Source of the DNA: Microvirga solisilvae
GTDB taxonomy: Bacteria; Pseudomonadota; Alphaproteobacteria; Rhizobiales; Beijerinckiaceae
Length of the DNA stretch: 64,000 nucleotides
Assembly: GCF_022808595.1 (NCBI RefSeq)
Contig: NZ_JAKUCN010000004.1
Span: forward strand, 62,001 to 126,000
Direction: 5' to 3'
The notes under the pieces are model-generated. The model was not told the DNA's origin, ran no database searches, and saw nothing but the letters and a program-made list of their open reading frames with translations. Positions 17,064 through 25,976 of this stretch are shown here, piece by piece (position 1 is the stretch's first letter; each line of letters opens with the position of its first letter). A program made the translations under genes and the position numbers.

Positions 17064-18140
17064 CTACGGTGCTGATGCGAGGGGCGGCAAACCGGGAACG
17101 GCTTCGAGAGAGTGATGAGTAACGGCCAAAACCTTAAAGAGCTCACCCATGCCCTTCTCGTCGCGCTCGGTCAGGCGCGCGAGGGCCGCATCGATGTCCG
17201 CGGCCTGGGACGGCGTGGCGCGTTTCTTCAAGGATGTGGCGCGCGCCTCGATGCCGAGCGCTGCGAGAAAATCGCCTTGCGTGGCGATGCCGTGAACACG
17301 AAGCTCGTTCGCCAGAGCCGTTTGAGCCAGGCGATGAAAATCCACATGCGTGGTGAGATCGGCCTCACCCGGCTCAGCCAGCGGATCCACATAGGCGTGA
17401 GCTTTCAGCGCCTGTAGCGTGTCGCCGAAGGCAGGCCCCCAATAGCCGTAATCGACGATGAGCGCCGCGCCTCCATCGCGCGCGATCCTGCGCGATGCAT
17501 CCTGCATGATGTCGATGGAGACGGACGGCCATTCGAGCGTGTCGCCGATGCGCAAAGGGTTGCCGAGAGATGTCTCTGCCTCTGCGCGCAGACCGAAGAT
17601 CAAACAATCGTCTTCGAGCCCGACCAGACGTTCGCACCAGCCGCGCTCGGTGGCGATGAATTGGCGAACAGGCAGCGCATCGAAGAACTCGTTGGCGATG
17701 ACGAGAAGCGGGCCTTCCGGCACATCCTCCAACCGCTCATGCCAGTGGATGCTCATGCCTGATGAAGCAAGCTGCGCGTGCTGCTTCTGCTTCAGGATCG
17801 GGCTCGTCTCCACGAGATGAACCTGCGCGGCTTCTGCGAAATCTGGCAAGAGCTTTGTGGCACGCAACAGATCGGCCATCAGCGTGCCGCGTCCCGGCCC
17901 CAGCTCGACGAGATGAACGGGATGCGAGCGGCCCATGGCGTTCCACACTTCCAGCATCCACAGGCCGATCAGTTCGCCGAACATCTGACTGATCTCGGGC
18001 GACGTGGTGAAGTCGCCGCCCGAACCCAGAGGATCGCGCGTGGCGTAGTACTGCCTCAGGCACAGGTCCATGTAACGCTCGACCGTGATCGGCCCTTCGA
18101 GGGCGATCCGCTCGCGCACATGCTGGCTGAAAGGCGTCAT
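17064..18140 (-). CDS. SAM-dependent methyltransferase, MidA/NDUFAF7 family
   Basis: 358-residue protein of the PF02636 family. Its mitochondrial relative NDUFAF7 methylates an arginine of a complex I subunit; the bacterial role is probably similar (inference). Seen: GPITVERYMDLCL opening, DPLGSGGDFTTSPEISQMFG near residue 37, the SAM-binding VELGPGRGTLMADLLR near 77, and ANEFFDALPVRQF near 150. The start overlaps the lgt stop by 4 bp (ATGA). Confidence 0.9.
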   Translation of the reverse strand: MTPFSQHVRERIALEGPITVERYMDLCLRQYYATRDPLGSGGDFTTSPEISQMFGELIGLWMLEVWNAMGRSHPVHLVELGPGRGTLMADLLRATKLLPDFAEAAQVHLVETSPILKQKQHAQLASSGMSIHWHERLEDVPEGPLLVIANEFFDALPVRQFIATERGWCERLVGLEDDCLIFGLRAEAETSLGNPLRIGDTLEWPSVSIDIMQDASRRIARDGGAALIVDYGYWGPAFGDTLQALKAHAYVDPLAEPGEADLTTHVDFHRLAQTALANELRVHGIATQGDFLAALGIEARATSLKKRATPSQAADIDAALARLTERDEKGMGELFKVLAVTHHSLEAVPGLPPLASAP

Positions 18141-18994
18141 GCGGCCTCGGCGGCTTGCGCAGAACGCGTATGGCCGCGCGCTGCCATGACGATGAAGATC
18201 GCGCCGACGATGGCCATCGGCACCGAGAGCAGCATGCCCATGGTGATGCCGCCGCCCAACCCCTCGACGGAGGAGCCGAAGAGGAATCCGAGCTGCGCAT
18301 CGGGCTCGCGAAAGAATTCGCAGATGATGCGGGCGATAGCATAACCCAGCACGAAGATGCCGCCGAGAAGACCCGGACGGCGGAAGCCGAATTTCTGCGC
18401 AGCGATTGCCATCACGATGAACAGCACGAGGCCTTCGCCGAAGGCTTCATAGAGCTGGCTCGGATGCCGGGGCAGGGGGCCTGCATGTGGGAACACGACG
18501 GCATACGGAAAATCGGGAGCCGGGCGGCCCCAGAGTTCGCCGTTGATGAAGTTGGCGATGCGTCCGAAGAAAAGGCCGATGGGCGTTACCACGGCGGCCA
18601 TGTCGAGCATGGCCAGCGGGTTGAGCGCGCGCGAGCGGGCGAAGAGCACGATGGCTGTCACCGCGCCGAGGAAGCCGCCATGGAAGGACATGCCGCCATG
18701 CCAGACGGCCAGCGCCTCCAGCGGGTTCTTCAGATAGACGTCGAGATTATAGAACAACACGTAGCCCAGGCGCCCGCCCAGCACGACGCCGAGGGCGACC
18801 CAGACGATCAGGTCATCGATGTCGATGGGCTTGGGCTGGCGCAGCGGCGACCAGAGGGCCGTCTTGGCGGCCAGCCGCTTGGCATAGAACCAGCCGCCCA
18901 GGAGGCCCGCCACATAGGCGAGCGCATACCACCGGATCACGAGGGGGCCGATGGAGAAGGCGACGGGATCGAGAATGGGAAACGAAAGAGGCAT
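18137..18994 (-). CDS. lgt: prolipoprotein diacylglyceryl transferase
   Basis: 285-residue inner-membrane enzyme that adds a diacylglyceryl group to the lipobox Cys of prolipoproteins; the substrate pool here includes the lipoproteins at 315-785 and 10624-11691. The Lgt signature appears as GRIANFINGELWGR with the conserved RIxNFxNGE pattern, and HGGMSFHGG earlier. Seven or so hydrophobic segments. ATG 18994 is chosen because MPLSFPILDPVAF matches the family N-terminus. First gene of the lgt-midA-pgeF operon; divergent from ubiK. Confidence 0.96.
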   Translation of the reverse strand: MPLSFPILDPVAFSIGPLVIRWYALAYVAGLLGGWFYAKRLAAKTALWSPLRQPKPIDIDDLIVWVALGVVLGGRLGYVLFYNLDVYLKNPLEALAVWHGGMSFHGGFLGAVTAIVLFARSRALNPLAMLDMAAVVTPIGLFFGRIANFINGELWGRPAPDFPYAVVFPHAGPLPRHPSQLYEAFGEGLVLFIVMAIAAQKFGFRRPGLLGGIFVLGYAIARIICEFFREPDAQLGFLFGSSVEGLGGGITMGMLLSVPMAIVGAIFIVMAARGHTRSAQAAEAA

Positions 18995-19128
18995 GACCGG
19001 CCCTGATTGAACTCTGCGCCATTGGACCCGGTGGGGACGGATCGTCAACCCGGTTGCAGTTTCGCTCAATTGTGACCACATCTGGGTAGCCTGGGCTTTA
19101 AGCCCCTAAACGATGTGGATTTTCGACC

Positions 19129-19395
19129 ATGACTCAATCCTCGAACCGGATTTTCGATGAACTCGCCCGTCTGGCGACCGATGCCGCAGGCGCCGCGCAG
19201 GGTGTCCGGCGGGAGGTGGAGACCGTGGTTCGCAGCCAGTTCGAGCGCCTGATCAAGGATATGGACGTCGCCACCCGCGAGGAAGTCGAGGTGCTGCGCG
19301 AGCTGGTTCTGGCCACCCGCGCCGAGAACGAGCGCCTGGAAGCCCGCCTAAAGGCGCTGGAGGAGAAGCTCGGTTCGTCCAGCCCTGCAACCTGA
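19129..19395 (+). CDS. ubiK: ubiquinone biosynthesis accessory factor UbiK-like (BMFP)
   Basis: 88-residue protein with a BMFP domain: an N-terminal amphipathic helix (FDELARLATDAAGAAQGVRREV) and a C-terminal coiled coil (REEVEVLRELVLATRAENE). Family members trimerise, bind membranes and assist ubiquinone synthesis. The position next to lgt and midA is common in Alphaproteobacteria. Short, as expected. Confidence 0.85.
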   Translation: MTQSSNRIFDELARLATDAAGAAQGVRREVETVVRSQFERLIKDMDVATREEVEVLRELVLATRAENERLEARLKALEEKLGSSSPAT

Positions 19396-19642
19396 CCTTT
19401 GGGGGTAGAGGCCCTCTGCTTCTGGCGCATTCCTCCTGCTGTGGACAGGTCCTGAAGGCGCATTGTGGGCTGAGTCAAAATCTAAGACTGTGATTCATGA
19501 GCTGATTCGGGCCTGACGTGACAAGAATCCTGAATGCCTCTCTGTATTCGGGAAGTTCTTCTCAAATATTGCTCTGATCAACGAAATGATATTGCCTGTT
19601 TATGCTTGCCATAATTCAGGCGCTCAAGATTTTTGGATCGCC

Positions 19643-20143
19643 ATGTCCCAGCATCACTTCGAAATCGATCGCCTGGAACATCCTCTCGACGTTGTGGAGA
19701 GGCTTGCCTCCCTGCGGCACTGGATTTTCGATCGGGCGGATGCTGACGAAATGTCGGTCTCCGTTGCCGGGCGCTGGGCCGATTACGATATCGCCTTCAC
19801 CTGGATCGAGGACGTGGAGGCGCTTCACGTCGCCTGCGCCTTCGACCTGAAGGTGCCGGAACGCCGCCGGCAGGATGTCCTACAGCTCATCTCCCTCATC
19901 AACGAGCAGCTCTGGGTCGGTCATTTCGACCTATGGAGCACGGAAAACGTGGTGATGTTCCGCCATTCCCTGCTGCTGGCAGGCGGTGCGGACCCGACGC
20001 AGGAACAGTGCGAGACGATCCTGCGCGTGGCGGTCGAGGCCTGCGAGCGCTATTTCCAGGCCTTCCAGTTCGTGATCTGGGCTGGCAAGTCGGCCCGCGA
20101 GGCTCTCGACAGCGTGCTGTTCGAGACCGAGGGCGAAGCTTAA
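19643..20143 (+). CDS. YbjN domain-containing protein
   Basis: 166-residue cytosolic protein of the YbjN family (PF10722), whose E. coli member affects motility and stress phenotypes; biochemical role unknown. Family-like parts: a central ADYDIAFTWIEDVEALHVAC region, a WVGHFDLWSTENVVMFRHSLLL strand pair and a C-terminal ERYFQAFQFVIWAGKSAREAL helix. ATG 19643 follows an AT-rich region from about 19540 that probably holds the promoter. proC starts 86 bp downstream, a pairing conserved in related genomes. Confidence 0.85.
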   Translation: MSQHHFEIDRLEHPLDVVERLASLRHWIFDRADADEMSVSVAGRWADYDIAFTWIEDVEALHVACAFDLKVPERRRQDVLQLISLINEQLWVGHFDLWSTENVVMFRHSLLLAGGADPTQEQCETILRVAVEACERYFQAFQFVIWAGKSAREALDSVLFETEGEA

Positions 20144-20229
20144 GCCTCGAACCTTTGACCGCCTCGACAGGGCAGGGCGGCATGTGAATAGTAGCGGCCG
20201 CCGCTTCACTCACTGCCGGAAGAGTTCCC

Positions 20230-21057
20230 ATGCCCATCGATGCTCAGCACCTGCCTTCGTCCCTCATTCTCGTCGGCGCCGGCAAGATGGGCGGCTCCAT
20301 GCTGGAGGGCTGGCTCAAGGTCGGCATGAAGGCCTCCGGCGTGACGGTGGTCGACCCGCGCCCTTCCGAGGAGATGACACGCTTTTGCTCAGGGCTGGGC
20401 ATCGCGCTCAATCCGGTTCAGCCAAAGCCCGCCGATGTGCTCGTGCTCGCCATCAAGCCGCAGATGCTCGATGACGCGGCGAATGCCCTGAATACCTATC
20501 TCGGGCCGCAGACTCTCATCATCTCCATTCTCGCCGGCAAGACCATCGGCGATCTCAAAAACCGTCTTCCGGCAGCGTCTGCCATCGTGCGCGCCATGCC
20601 GAATCTGCCCGCCAGCATCGGCCGTGGCGCGACGGGCGCGGCCACCAATGCCGAGGTCAGCGAGACGCAACGCCTGATGGCCGATGCGCTCCTGTCGAGC
20701 AACGGCATCGTCGAATGGCTGCCGTCGGAGGATCTCATCGACGCAGTCACGGCCTTGTCGGGATCGGGGCCTGCTTACGTGTTCCATCTCGTCGAGTGCC
20801 TTGCGGAAGCGGGTGCCGCCGCCGGCCTGCCGCCGGACCTCGCGCAGCGCCTCGCGCGCGCCACCGTGACGGGTGCGGGCGAGCTGTTGTTCCAGAGCGA
20901 TCTACCGCCCGCGACCCTGCGCCAGAACGTGACCTCGCCCGGCGGCACGACGGCTGCGGCGCTCGATGTTCTCATGCACGAGCCGAACGGCCTGAAGGCC
21001 CTCATGCGCGAGGCTGTAGCTGCGGCCAAGCGCCGTGCCGAGGAGCTTGCGGGCTGA
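20230..21057 (+). CDS. proC: pyrroline-5-carboxylate reductase
   Basis: 275-residue enzyme for the last step of proline synthesis, reducing pyrroline-5-carboxylate with NAD(P)H. The N-terminal Rossmann loop is LVGAGKMGGSMLEGW (residues about 15-30). Further family motifs are LAIKPQ, VRAMPNLPASIG and the C-terminal signature seen as TSPGGTTAAALDVL. Normal length. Followed after 56 bp by the TetR gene. Confidence 0.95.
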   Translation: MPIDAQHLPSSLILVGAGKMGGSMLEGWLKVGMKASGVTVVDPRPSEEMTRFCSGLGIALNPVQPKPADVLVLAIKPQMLDDAANALNTYLGPQTLIISILAGKTIGDLKNRLPAASAIVRAMPNLPASIGRGATGAATNAEVSETQRLMADALLSSNGIVEWLPSEDLIDAVTALSGSGPAYVFHLVECLAEAGAAAGLPPDLAQRLARATVTGAGELLFQSDLPPATLRQNVTSPGGTTAAALDVLMHEPNGLKALMREAVAAAKRRAEELAG

Positions 21058-21113
21058 CAGAACGGACAAAGCGCCTAGATCAATCTGAAAGATTGTAGGT
21101 TCAGGAGAGTGCT

Positions 21114-21812
21114 ATGACGGATGCCCCTTTCGACAAGCGTAAGGCGATCATCGATGCCCTGATGCGGCTGGCCAGTGCGCGTGCCTGGAGCGAGATTGAG
21201 ATCACCGATATTGCTCAGGAGGCAGGCGTCACGCTGGCGGAATTCCGCGATCTCTTCCCATCCAAGGGCGCGGTGCTCGGCGGTCTCTCGCGGCAGATCG
21301 ACCGCAAGGTGCTGGAGGAAACCACGGACGATCTGGCGGGTGAGCCTGCGCGCGAGCGCATCTTCGATGTGATCATGCGCCGCTTCGATGCGCTCGAACC
21401 CTACAAGGAATCGCTGCGGCGGATTTCGCGCGACATTCAATATGATCCGTTGTCGATGACGGCTCTGCATCAGGTGGCCGTCAATTCCATGCGCTTCATG
21501 CTGGCTGCTGCCGGCATCGCCACGGAAGGGCCGCTCGGCACGCTCAAGCTGCAAGGTGCGGTGCTTGTCTACACCAACACCATGCGCACCTGGCTCGATG
21601 ACGACGATCCGGCCCTGGCGAAAACCATGGCGCGGCTCGACCGCGAATTGCGGCGCGGCGAGCGTGTCATGGAAGGCGCGGAGGATCTGCGCCGACTGAC
21701 GGCGCCACTGCGCGGTTTGGGACGTGCGCTGCTAAACGGACGCCGCTCTGTCCGGCGCGAGCGTCGGGGAGCAGACGAAGGCGATGTGGACAATCCCGCA
21801 GCCGCGATTTGA
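21114..21812 (+). CDS. TetR/AcrR-family regulator
   Basis: 232-residue protein with an N-terminal TetR-type helix-turn-helix: AIIDALMRLASARAWSEIEI, then DIAQEAGVTLAEFRDLFPSKGAVL (residues about 10-60). The ligand domain carries TALHQVAVNSMRFMLAAAGI and shows some resemblance to COQ9-like proteins, so a lipid-related ligand is possible. The tail is Arg-rich (GRRSVRRERRG). It is not divergent from an obvious target; csaA follows after 18 bp, so the two are likely co-transcribed. Confidence 0.8.
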   Translation: MTDAPFDKRKAIIDALMRLASARAWSEIEITDIAQEAGVTLAEFRDLFPSKGAVLGGLSRQIDRKVLEETTDDLAGEPARERIFDVIMRRFDALEPYKESLRRISRDIQYDPLSMTALHQVAVNSMRFMLAAAGIATEGPLGTLKLQGAVLVYTNTMRTWLDDDDPALAKTMARLDRELRRGERVMEGAEDLRRLTAPLRGLGRALLNGRRSVRRERRGADEGDVDNPAAAI

Positions 21813-21830
21813 GGAACACGAGGGGGCATC

Positions 21831-22184
21831 ATGGATCAGGCACATTCGCCGACGATCACGTTCGACGATTTCCTGAAGGTGGATATTCGCGTCGGCCGCA
21901 TTGTCGCCGCTGAGCCTTTCCCGCAGGCACGCAAGCCCGCGTTCAAGCTCACCATCGATTTCGGTCCCGAGATAGGCACCAAGCGGTCATCCGCGCAGAT
22001 CACCGTGAATCACACGATCGAAGAGCTTGTCGGCTCTCTGGTGCTCGGCGTGGTCAACTTTCCGCCGCGCCAGATCGGCCCTTTCATCTCCGAAGTGCTG
22101 ACGCTCGGCGTGCCGGATGCGAATGGCGACGTGATGCTCATTCGGCCTGATAAGGAAGTGCCAGTGGGCGGGCGTCTGTACTGA
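21831..22184 (+). CDS. csaA: tRNA-binding domain protein CsaA
   Basis: 117-residue EMAP/ARM210-type OB-fold protein. CsaA has chaperone-like and tRNA-binding activity in Bacillus. Seen: FLKVDIRVGRIVAAEPFPQA near the start, the dimer-core KLTIDFGPEIGTKRSSAQIT, and VLTLGVPDANGDVMLIRPD at the end. Typical length. Its stop meets the convergent histidine kinase stop with no gap (22184/22185), so the two genes share a terminus. Confidence 0.93.
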   Translation: MDQAHSPTITFDDFLKVDIRVGRIVAAEPFPQARKPAFKLTIDFGPEIGTKRSSAQITVNHTIEELVGSLVLGVVNFPPRQIGPFISEVLTLGVPDANGDVMLIRPDKEVPVGGRLY

Positions 22185-23552
22185 CTACGCCGGCAGACGC
22201 ACCGTCGCACGCAATCCGCCGAGTGGGCTGTCGCCCAGCGTGATGTCGCCTCCATGCGAGCGCGCGATGTCGCGGGCAATCGCGAGGCCGAGGCCTGAGC
22301 CGCCTTCGTCCTGATTGCGCGCTTCGTCGAGGCGCACGAACGGCTTGAATACTTCCTCGCGCATTTCCGGCGGAACGCCCGGACCATCATCGTCCACATT
22401 CAGTGTCAGCCAGCGCGTTTCGTGATTGGCTGAAATCTCGATCCGGTCGCCATGGCGCGCAGCATTGGAAACGAGATTGAAGAGAAGGCGTCGGAATGCA
22501 TCAGGCCGCACGATGATGATGGGATCGCCTGTAATCTCGAGCTCGGTGATATGGCCCTGGCGCTCCGCATCCGTTTGCGCTTCTTCGAGCAGCTGACGCA
22601 AGTCCGTTTCGCAGGCAGTCTCGCCCGCATCGCCGCCTTCTCCGCGGGCGAAGGCGAGATAGCCTTCCAGCATCCGGCTCATCTCGTCCACATCGCGCTT
22701 GAGATCCTCGATCTCAGGCGTCTGCTGCATGAGGGCGAGCGAGAGCTTGAAGCGCGTGAGAATGGTGCGCAGGTCATGGCTGACGCCGTTGAGCATCGTC
22801 GTGCGTTGCTCGATGTTGCGCTCGATACGGCGCTTCATCTCAAGGAAGGAGTGGCCGGCTTGACGCACTTCGCGCGCGCCGCGTGGGCGAAACTCGATCT
22901 CGCGTCCCTTGCCGAGTGCTTCGGCGGCTTCCGCGAGACGCAGGATCGGGCGGATCTGATTGCGCAGGAAGAGAATGGCGATGCCGAGCAGCACGAAGGA
23001 CGATCCGCCCATCCATACCAGGAAGATATGCGAGTTCGATGCATAGGCCTGGCTGCGCCGCGCCAGCACGCGCATGACCGTGTTCTGGTTGAGCTTGATG
23101 CGCACTTCCACGTAGTTGGAGCGGCCCACCGTATCGAGCCAGTAGGGTCTGTCGATCTGGCGGCGCAGCTCGTTCGAGAGCGTCTCGTCGAGTACCGAGA
23201 AGAATGGTTTGGGGCCGGGCGGCGGCAGGTCCGTGTTATGCAGAATGTCCACGTCGAGCTGCAGGCTCTCAGACGCAATGCGCGTGAGCGTGGTTGCTTC
23301 CTTGTCCTGCGGATAGCTCTCGTAGATCTGGATCAGCGCGGCGATATCGGCCGTGACGGCGGAGGAGAGGCGCCGTGTCACCAATTCGTAATGCCGCTCC
23401 ATGAACACGTAGGCGACCACGGATTGCAGCAGGATGACCGGCGCGATGATGATGATGAGAGCACGCGCATAAAGACCCTTCGGCAGGAACCTGCCGAACC
23501 AGCGCGCCGCATGGTCGAGCGGCGAATAGCGAAGGGCCGCGCCGATCTTCAT
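22185..23552 (-). CDS. EnvZ-type sensor histidine kinase
   Basis: 455-residue inner-membrane kinase: two membrane helices (about 30-50 and 175-195) flank a periplasmic sensor of about 125 residues, followed by HAMP (residues about 200-250). The H-box is [15 protein letters not shown] (phosphorylated His), the N-box [13 protein letters not shown], then DDDGPGVP and [11 protein letters not shown]. The start overlaps the response regulator stop by 4 bp. With the OmpR-type regulator and the MarR gene it forms a MarR-RR-HK set like the petP/petR arrangement of Rhodobacter relatives. Signal unknown. Confidence 0.92.
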   Translation of the reverse strand: MKIGAALRYSPLDHAARWFGRFLPKGLYARALIIIIAPVILLQSVVAYVFMERHYELVTRRLSSAVTADIAALIQIYESYPQDKEATTLTRIASESLQLDVDILHNTDLPPPGPKPFFSVLDETLSNELRRQIDRPYWLDTVGRSNYVEVRIKLNQNTVMRVLARRSQAYASNSHIFLVWMGGSSFVLLGIAILFLRNQIRPILRLAEAAEALGKGREIEFRPRGAREVRQAGHSFLEMKRRIERNIEQRTTMLNGVSHDLRTILTRFKLSLALMQQTPEIEDLKRDVDEMSRMLEGYLAFARGEGGDAGETACETDLRQLLEEAQTDAERQGHITELEITGDPIIIVRPDAFRRLLFNLVSNAARHGDRIEISANHETRWLTLNVDDDGPGVPPEMREEVFKPFVRLDEARNQDEGGSGLGLAIARDIARSHGGDITLGDSPLGGLRATVRLPA

Positions 23553-24268
23553 CGGTCGATCACGAGGCGATAGCCGATGCCGCGCACGGTCTGCAGGAAG
23601 ATCGGGTTGGCCGGATCGTCCTCGATCTTGCGGCGCAGGCGGTTGATCTGCACGTCGACCGTGCGCTCGTTCGCGGCAGCACCATTGCCGGCGAGCGCCT
23701 CGCGCGGAACGTTGTCGCCGGTCGCGGAGCCGAGGATGGTGAGGATCTCGCGCTCGCGCTCAGTGATGCGCACCACCTCTTCGCCGCGCCGCAATTCGCC
23801 CCGGTCGAAACGATAGGAGAAGGGGCCGAAATGGATGAGCTCCGGCACTTCGTTGTTTGTCACGCCTGCCGCAGGCAATGTGCGCTTGAGGATGTTGCCG
23901 AGGCGCAGCAGCAGCTCTCGCGGCTCGAAGGGTTTGGGCAGGTAATCGTCCGCTCCGATCTCTAGGCCCGTGACGCGATCCGACGTATCGGCCCGAGCGG
24001 TGAGCATCAGGATCGGCACCTGGGAGGTCATGCGGATGCTGCGCGCATAATCGAAGCCGGATTCGCCGGGCATCATCACATCGAGAACGAGGGCATCGAA
24101 CACGAAGCTCTCGGCGATGGAGCGTGCTTCCGCCGCGCTCGACGCCGCCGTCACGCGATAGCCGTTCTCGCTCAGGAATCGTGTGAGCAGGTCGCGCAGG
24201 CGCCGGTCGTCGTCCACCACGAGAACGTGGGGGGCGTGATCGGGAATATCGATGCGGGGTGCTTCCAT
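23549..24268 (-). CDS. OmpR-family response regulator (PetR-like)
   Basis: 239-residue DNA-binding response regulator. The receiver domain has acidic VVDDD (near 18-21), phospho-acceptor Asp63 in [12 protein letters not shown] and Lys112 in YLPKPFEP. A winged-helix trans_reg_C domain follows ([17 protein letters not shown], then [16 protein letters not shown] and [10 protein letters not shown]). Cotranscribed with the kinase. The upstream MarR gene ends 40 bp before it, consistent with one operon. The PetR name is by analogy only. Confidence 0.93.
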   Translation of the reverse strand: MEAPRIDIPDHAPHVLVVDDDRRLRDLLTRFLSENGYRVTAASSAAEARSIAESFVFDALVLDVMMPGESGFDYARSIRMTSQVPILMLTARADTSDRVTGLEIGADDYLPKPFEPRELLLRLGNILKRTLPAAGVTNNEVPELIHFGPFSYRFDRGELRRGEEVVRITEREREILTILGSATGDNVPREALAGNGAAANERTVDVQINRLRRKIEDDPANPIFLQTVRGIGYRLVIDR

Positions 24269-24308
24269 GGGCTCCGGGGCGCTTGGGTTGTGAAGGCCCC
24301 CTGCTTTA

Positions 24309-24851
24309 TCAGGTTTTCTCCGGCCCGAATACGAGCTGCTTCACATGCTCGCGGTCGTCCGGGTCGATGAGGCACAGGAGGTACTGGCTGACCGCCGCCT
24401 TGGCCTCGGGGCTCGCAGCGGACAGCGCGCGCATGATGCGGCGGGTCTGGAGTTTGGCGAGCTTCAAGGCGAGATCATGGCCCTGCGGCGTGGCATGGAG
24501 CAGGCGTTGGCGCCGGTCGGAGGTGCCCATGCGGCTCTCGATGAAATCCTTTTCGATCAGCTCCTTCAAAACCCGGTTGAGGCTCTGCTTGGTGATCCGC
24601 AGGATGTCGAGGAGCTCGGCAATCGTCAGGCCCGGCTGGCGGCTCACGAAGTGCAGCACCCGGTGATGCGCCCGGCCAAAGCCGTATTCATCCAGGATCC
24701 TGTCCGGATCGCTGACGAAGTCGCGATAGGCGAAGAAGAACAGCTCGATCAGATCATAGGCCGGGGTTTCGGCCAGGATGTCCCGGTCGGAGTTCTGTGA
24801 AGGGATCTGTTGCTTGAAAGCCGGGATCGCGTCTGGCACCGTCCTGTCCAA
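24309..24851 (-). CDS. MarR-family transcriptional regulator (PetP-like)
   Basis: 180-residue winged-helix regulator: [26 protein letters not shown] (helix 1 to recognition region), [20 protein letters not shown] (recognition helix) and the wing [14 protein letters not shown]. The start is uncertain: TTG 24851 gives 180 residues, while GTG 24839, preceded by AGGAC, gives 176. An inverted repeat (24855-24875) touches the start, suggesting self-control. Divergent from ilvE and upstream of the two-component pair. Confidence 0.88.
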   Translation of the reverse strand: MDRTVPDAIPAFKQQIPSQNSDRDILAETPAYDLIELFFFAYRDFVSDPDRILDEYGFGRAHHRVLHFVSRQPGLTIAELLDILRITKQSLNRVLKELIEKDFIESRMGTSDRRQRLLHATPQGHDLALKLAKLQTRRIMRALSAASPEAKAAVSQYLLCLIDPDDREHVKQLVFGPEKT

Positions 24852-24854
24852 TTT

Positions 24855-24875
24855 TATGTCAGCCTTGTTGACATA
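24855..24875. promoter_or_regulatory. operator-like inverted repeat overlapping ilvE -35 box
   Basis: Perfect inverted repeat TATGTCA-N7-TGACATA in the marR/ilvE divergent region, of the size and symmetry expected for a MarR dimer. Its right arm includes most of TTGACA (24868-24873), a consensus -35 box for ilvE, with TACTCG 17 bp downstream as a weak -10. Binding there would block ilvE transcription and marR itself. Motif seen; binding inferred. Confidence 0.5.
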
Positions 24876-24998
24876 TCTCAGGACGATTGTTACTCGTCAA
24901 GCAGCTTTCGTGAAATGAATGAAACTCAAACGACACGGAAGCGACCGGAAATTACACGACCCCGGTTGCCACAAAGGTCGGCAGTAAAGGAGAAAACG

Positions 24999-25886
24999 AT
25001 GTCCGCGACCCCCTTCGATCAACGTGATGGATGGATTTGGTACGACGGGCAGCTCGTACCCTGGAAGGACGCCAAGCTCCATGTCCTCTCGCACGCCCTC
25101 CATTACGGTTCGGGTGTCTTCGAGGGTGAGCGCGCCTATGGGGGCGAGATCTTCAAGTCGACGCAGCATTCCGAGCGCCTCAGGAAGTCCGCTCAGATCC
25201 TCGATTTCGAAATCCCCTATACGGTCGCCGAGATCGATGCCGCCAAGCGCCTCGTTCTGGAGAAGAGCGGGCTGAAGGACGCCTATCTGCGCCCTGTGGC
25301 GTGGCGCGGCTCCGAGATGATGGGCGTCGCTGCCCAGCACAACAAGATTCACCTCGCCATCGCCTGTTGGGAATGGCCGAGCTACTTCAATCCGGAAGAG
25401 AAGATGAAGGGCATCCGCATCGACATGGCGGAGTACCGCCGTCCCGATCCGGCGACCGCGCCCTCCACGGCGAAGGCTGCAGGCCTCTACATGATCTGCA
25501 CCATCTCGAAGCATAAGGCGGAGCGTAAGGGCTATGCGGACGCGCTCATGCTCGACTGGCAGGGCCGCATTGCGGAATGCACGGGTGCCAACGTGTTCTT
25601 CGTGAAGGATGGCGTGGTTCACACGCCCATCGCCGATTGCTTCCTCGACGGCATCACGCGTCAGACGGTGATCGAGCTCGCCAAGCGCCGCGGTCTCGAA
25701 GTGACCGAACGCCGGATCATGCCCGAGGAGATGGCCGGCTTCCAGGAATGCTTCATCACCGGAAGCGCCGCGGAAGTGACCCCTGTGGCCGAGGTCGGCC
25801 AGTACAAGTTCACGCCGGGCGCCATCACCAAGATGCTGATGGACGACTACACGGCCGAGGTGCAGCCGAAGGCCAAGGCGGCTTAA
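24999..25886 (+). CDS. ilvE: branched-chain amino acid aminotransferase
   Basis: 295-residue class IV PLP aminotransferase that interconverts branched-chain amino acids and their keto acids. Seen: ALHYGSGVFEGERAYGG near residue 30, LRPVAWRGSEMMGV, the PLP Lys in ISKHKAERKGYADALMLD, AECTGANVFFVKDG, and the phosphate-contacting EVTPVAEVG. An in-frame frame open from 24810 is ignored: AAAGGAGAAAACG fits ATG 24999. The divergent MarR gene and the palindrome over the -35 box suggest control by that regulator. Followed by a strong terminator. Confidence 0.94.
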   Translation: MSATPFDQRDGWIWYDGQLVPWKDAKLHVLSHALHYGSGVFEGERAYGGEIFKSTQHSERLRKSAQILDFEIPYTVAEIDAAKRLVLEKSGLKDAYLRPVAWRGSEMMGVAAQHNKIHLAIACWEWPSYFNPEEKMKGIRIDMAEYRRPDPATAPSTAKAAGLYMICTISKHKAERKGYADALMLDWQGRIAECTGANVFFVKDGVVHTPIADCFLDGITRQTVIELAKRRGLEVTERRIMPEEMAGFQECFITGSAAEVTPVAEVGQYKFTPGAITKMLMDDYTAEVQPKAKAA

Positions 25887-25913
25887 GGCCGAGAAAGCGT
25901 TGCAGACACTGAC

Positions 25914-25936
25914 ATGCCCGGCTTCGTGCCGGGCAT
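25914..25936. terminator. intrinsic terminator after ilvE
   Basis: Nine-bp perfect stem ATGCCCGGC/GCCGGGCAT with a TTCGT loop, then TTCGCTTTT. Lies between convergent ilvE and the Y-family polymerase gene. Confidence 0.8.
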
Positions 25937-25976
25937 TTCGCTTTTCGGGAGGGTGTGCGTCGCAGCGAGACGTCTG

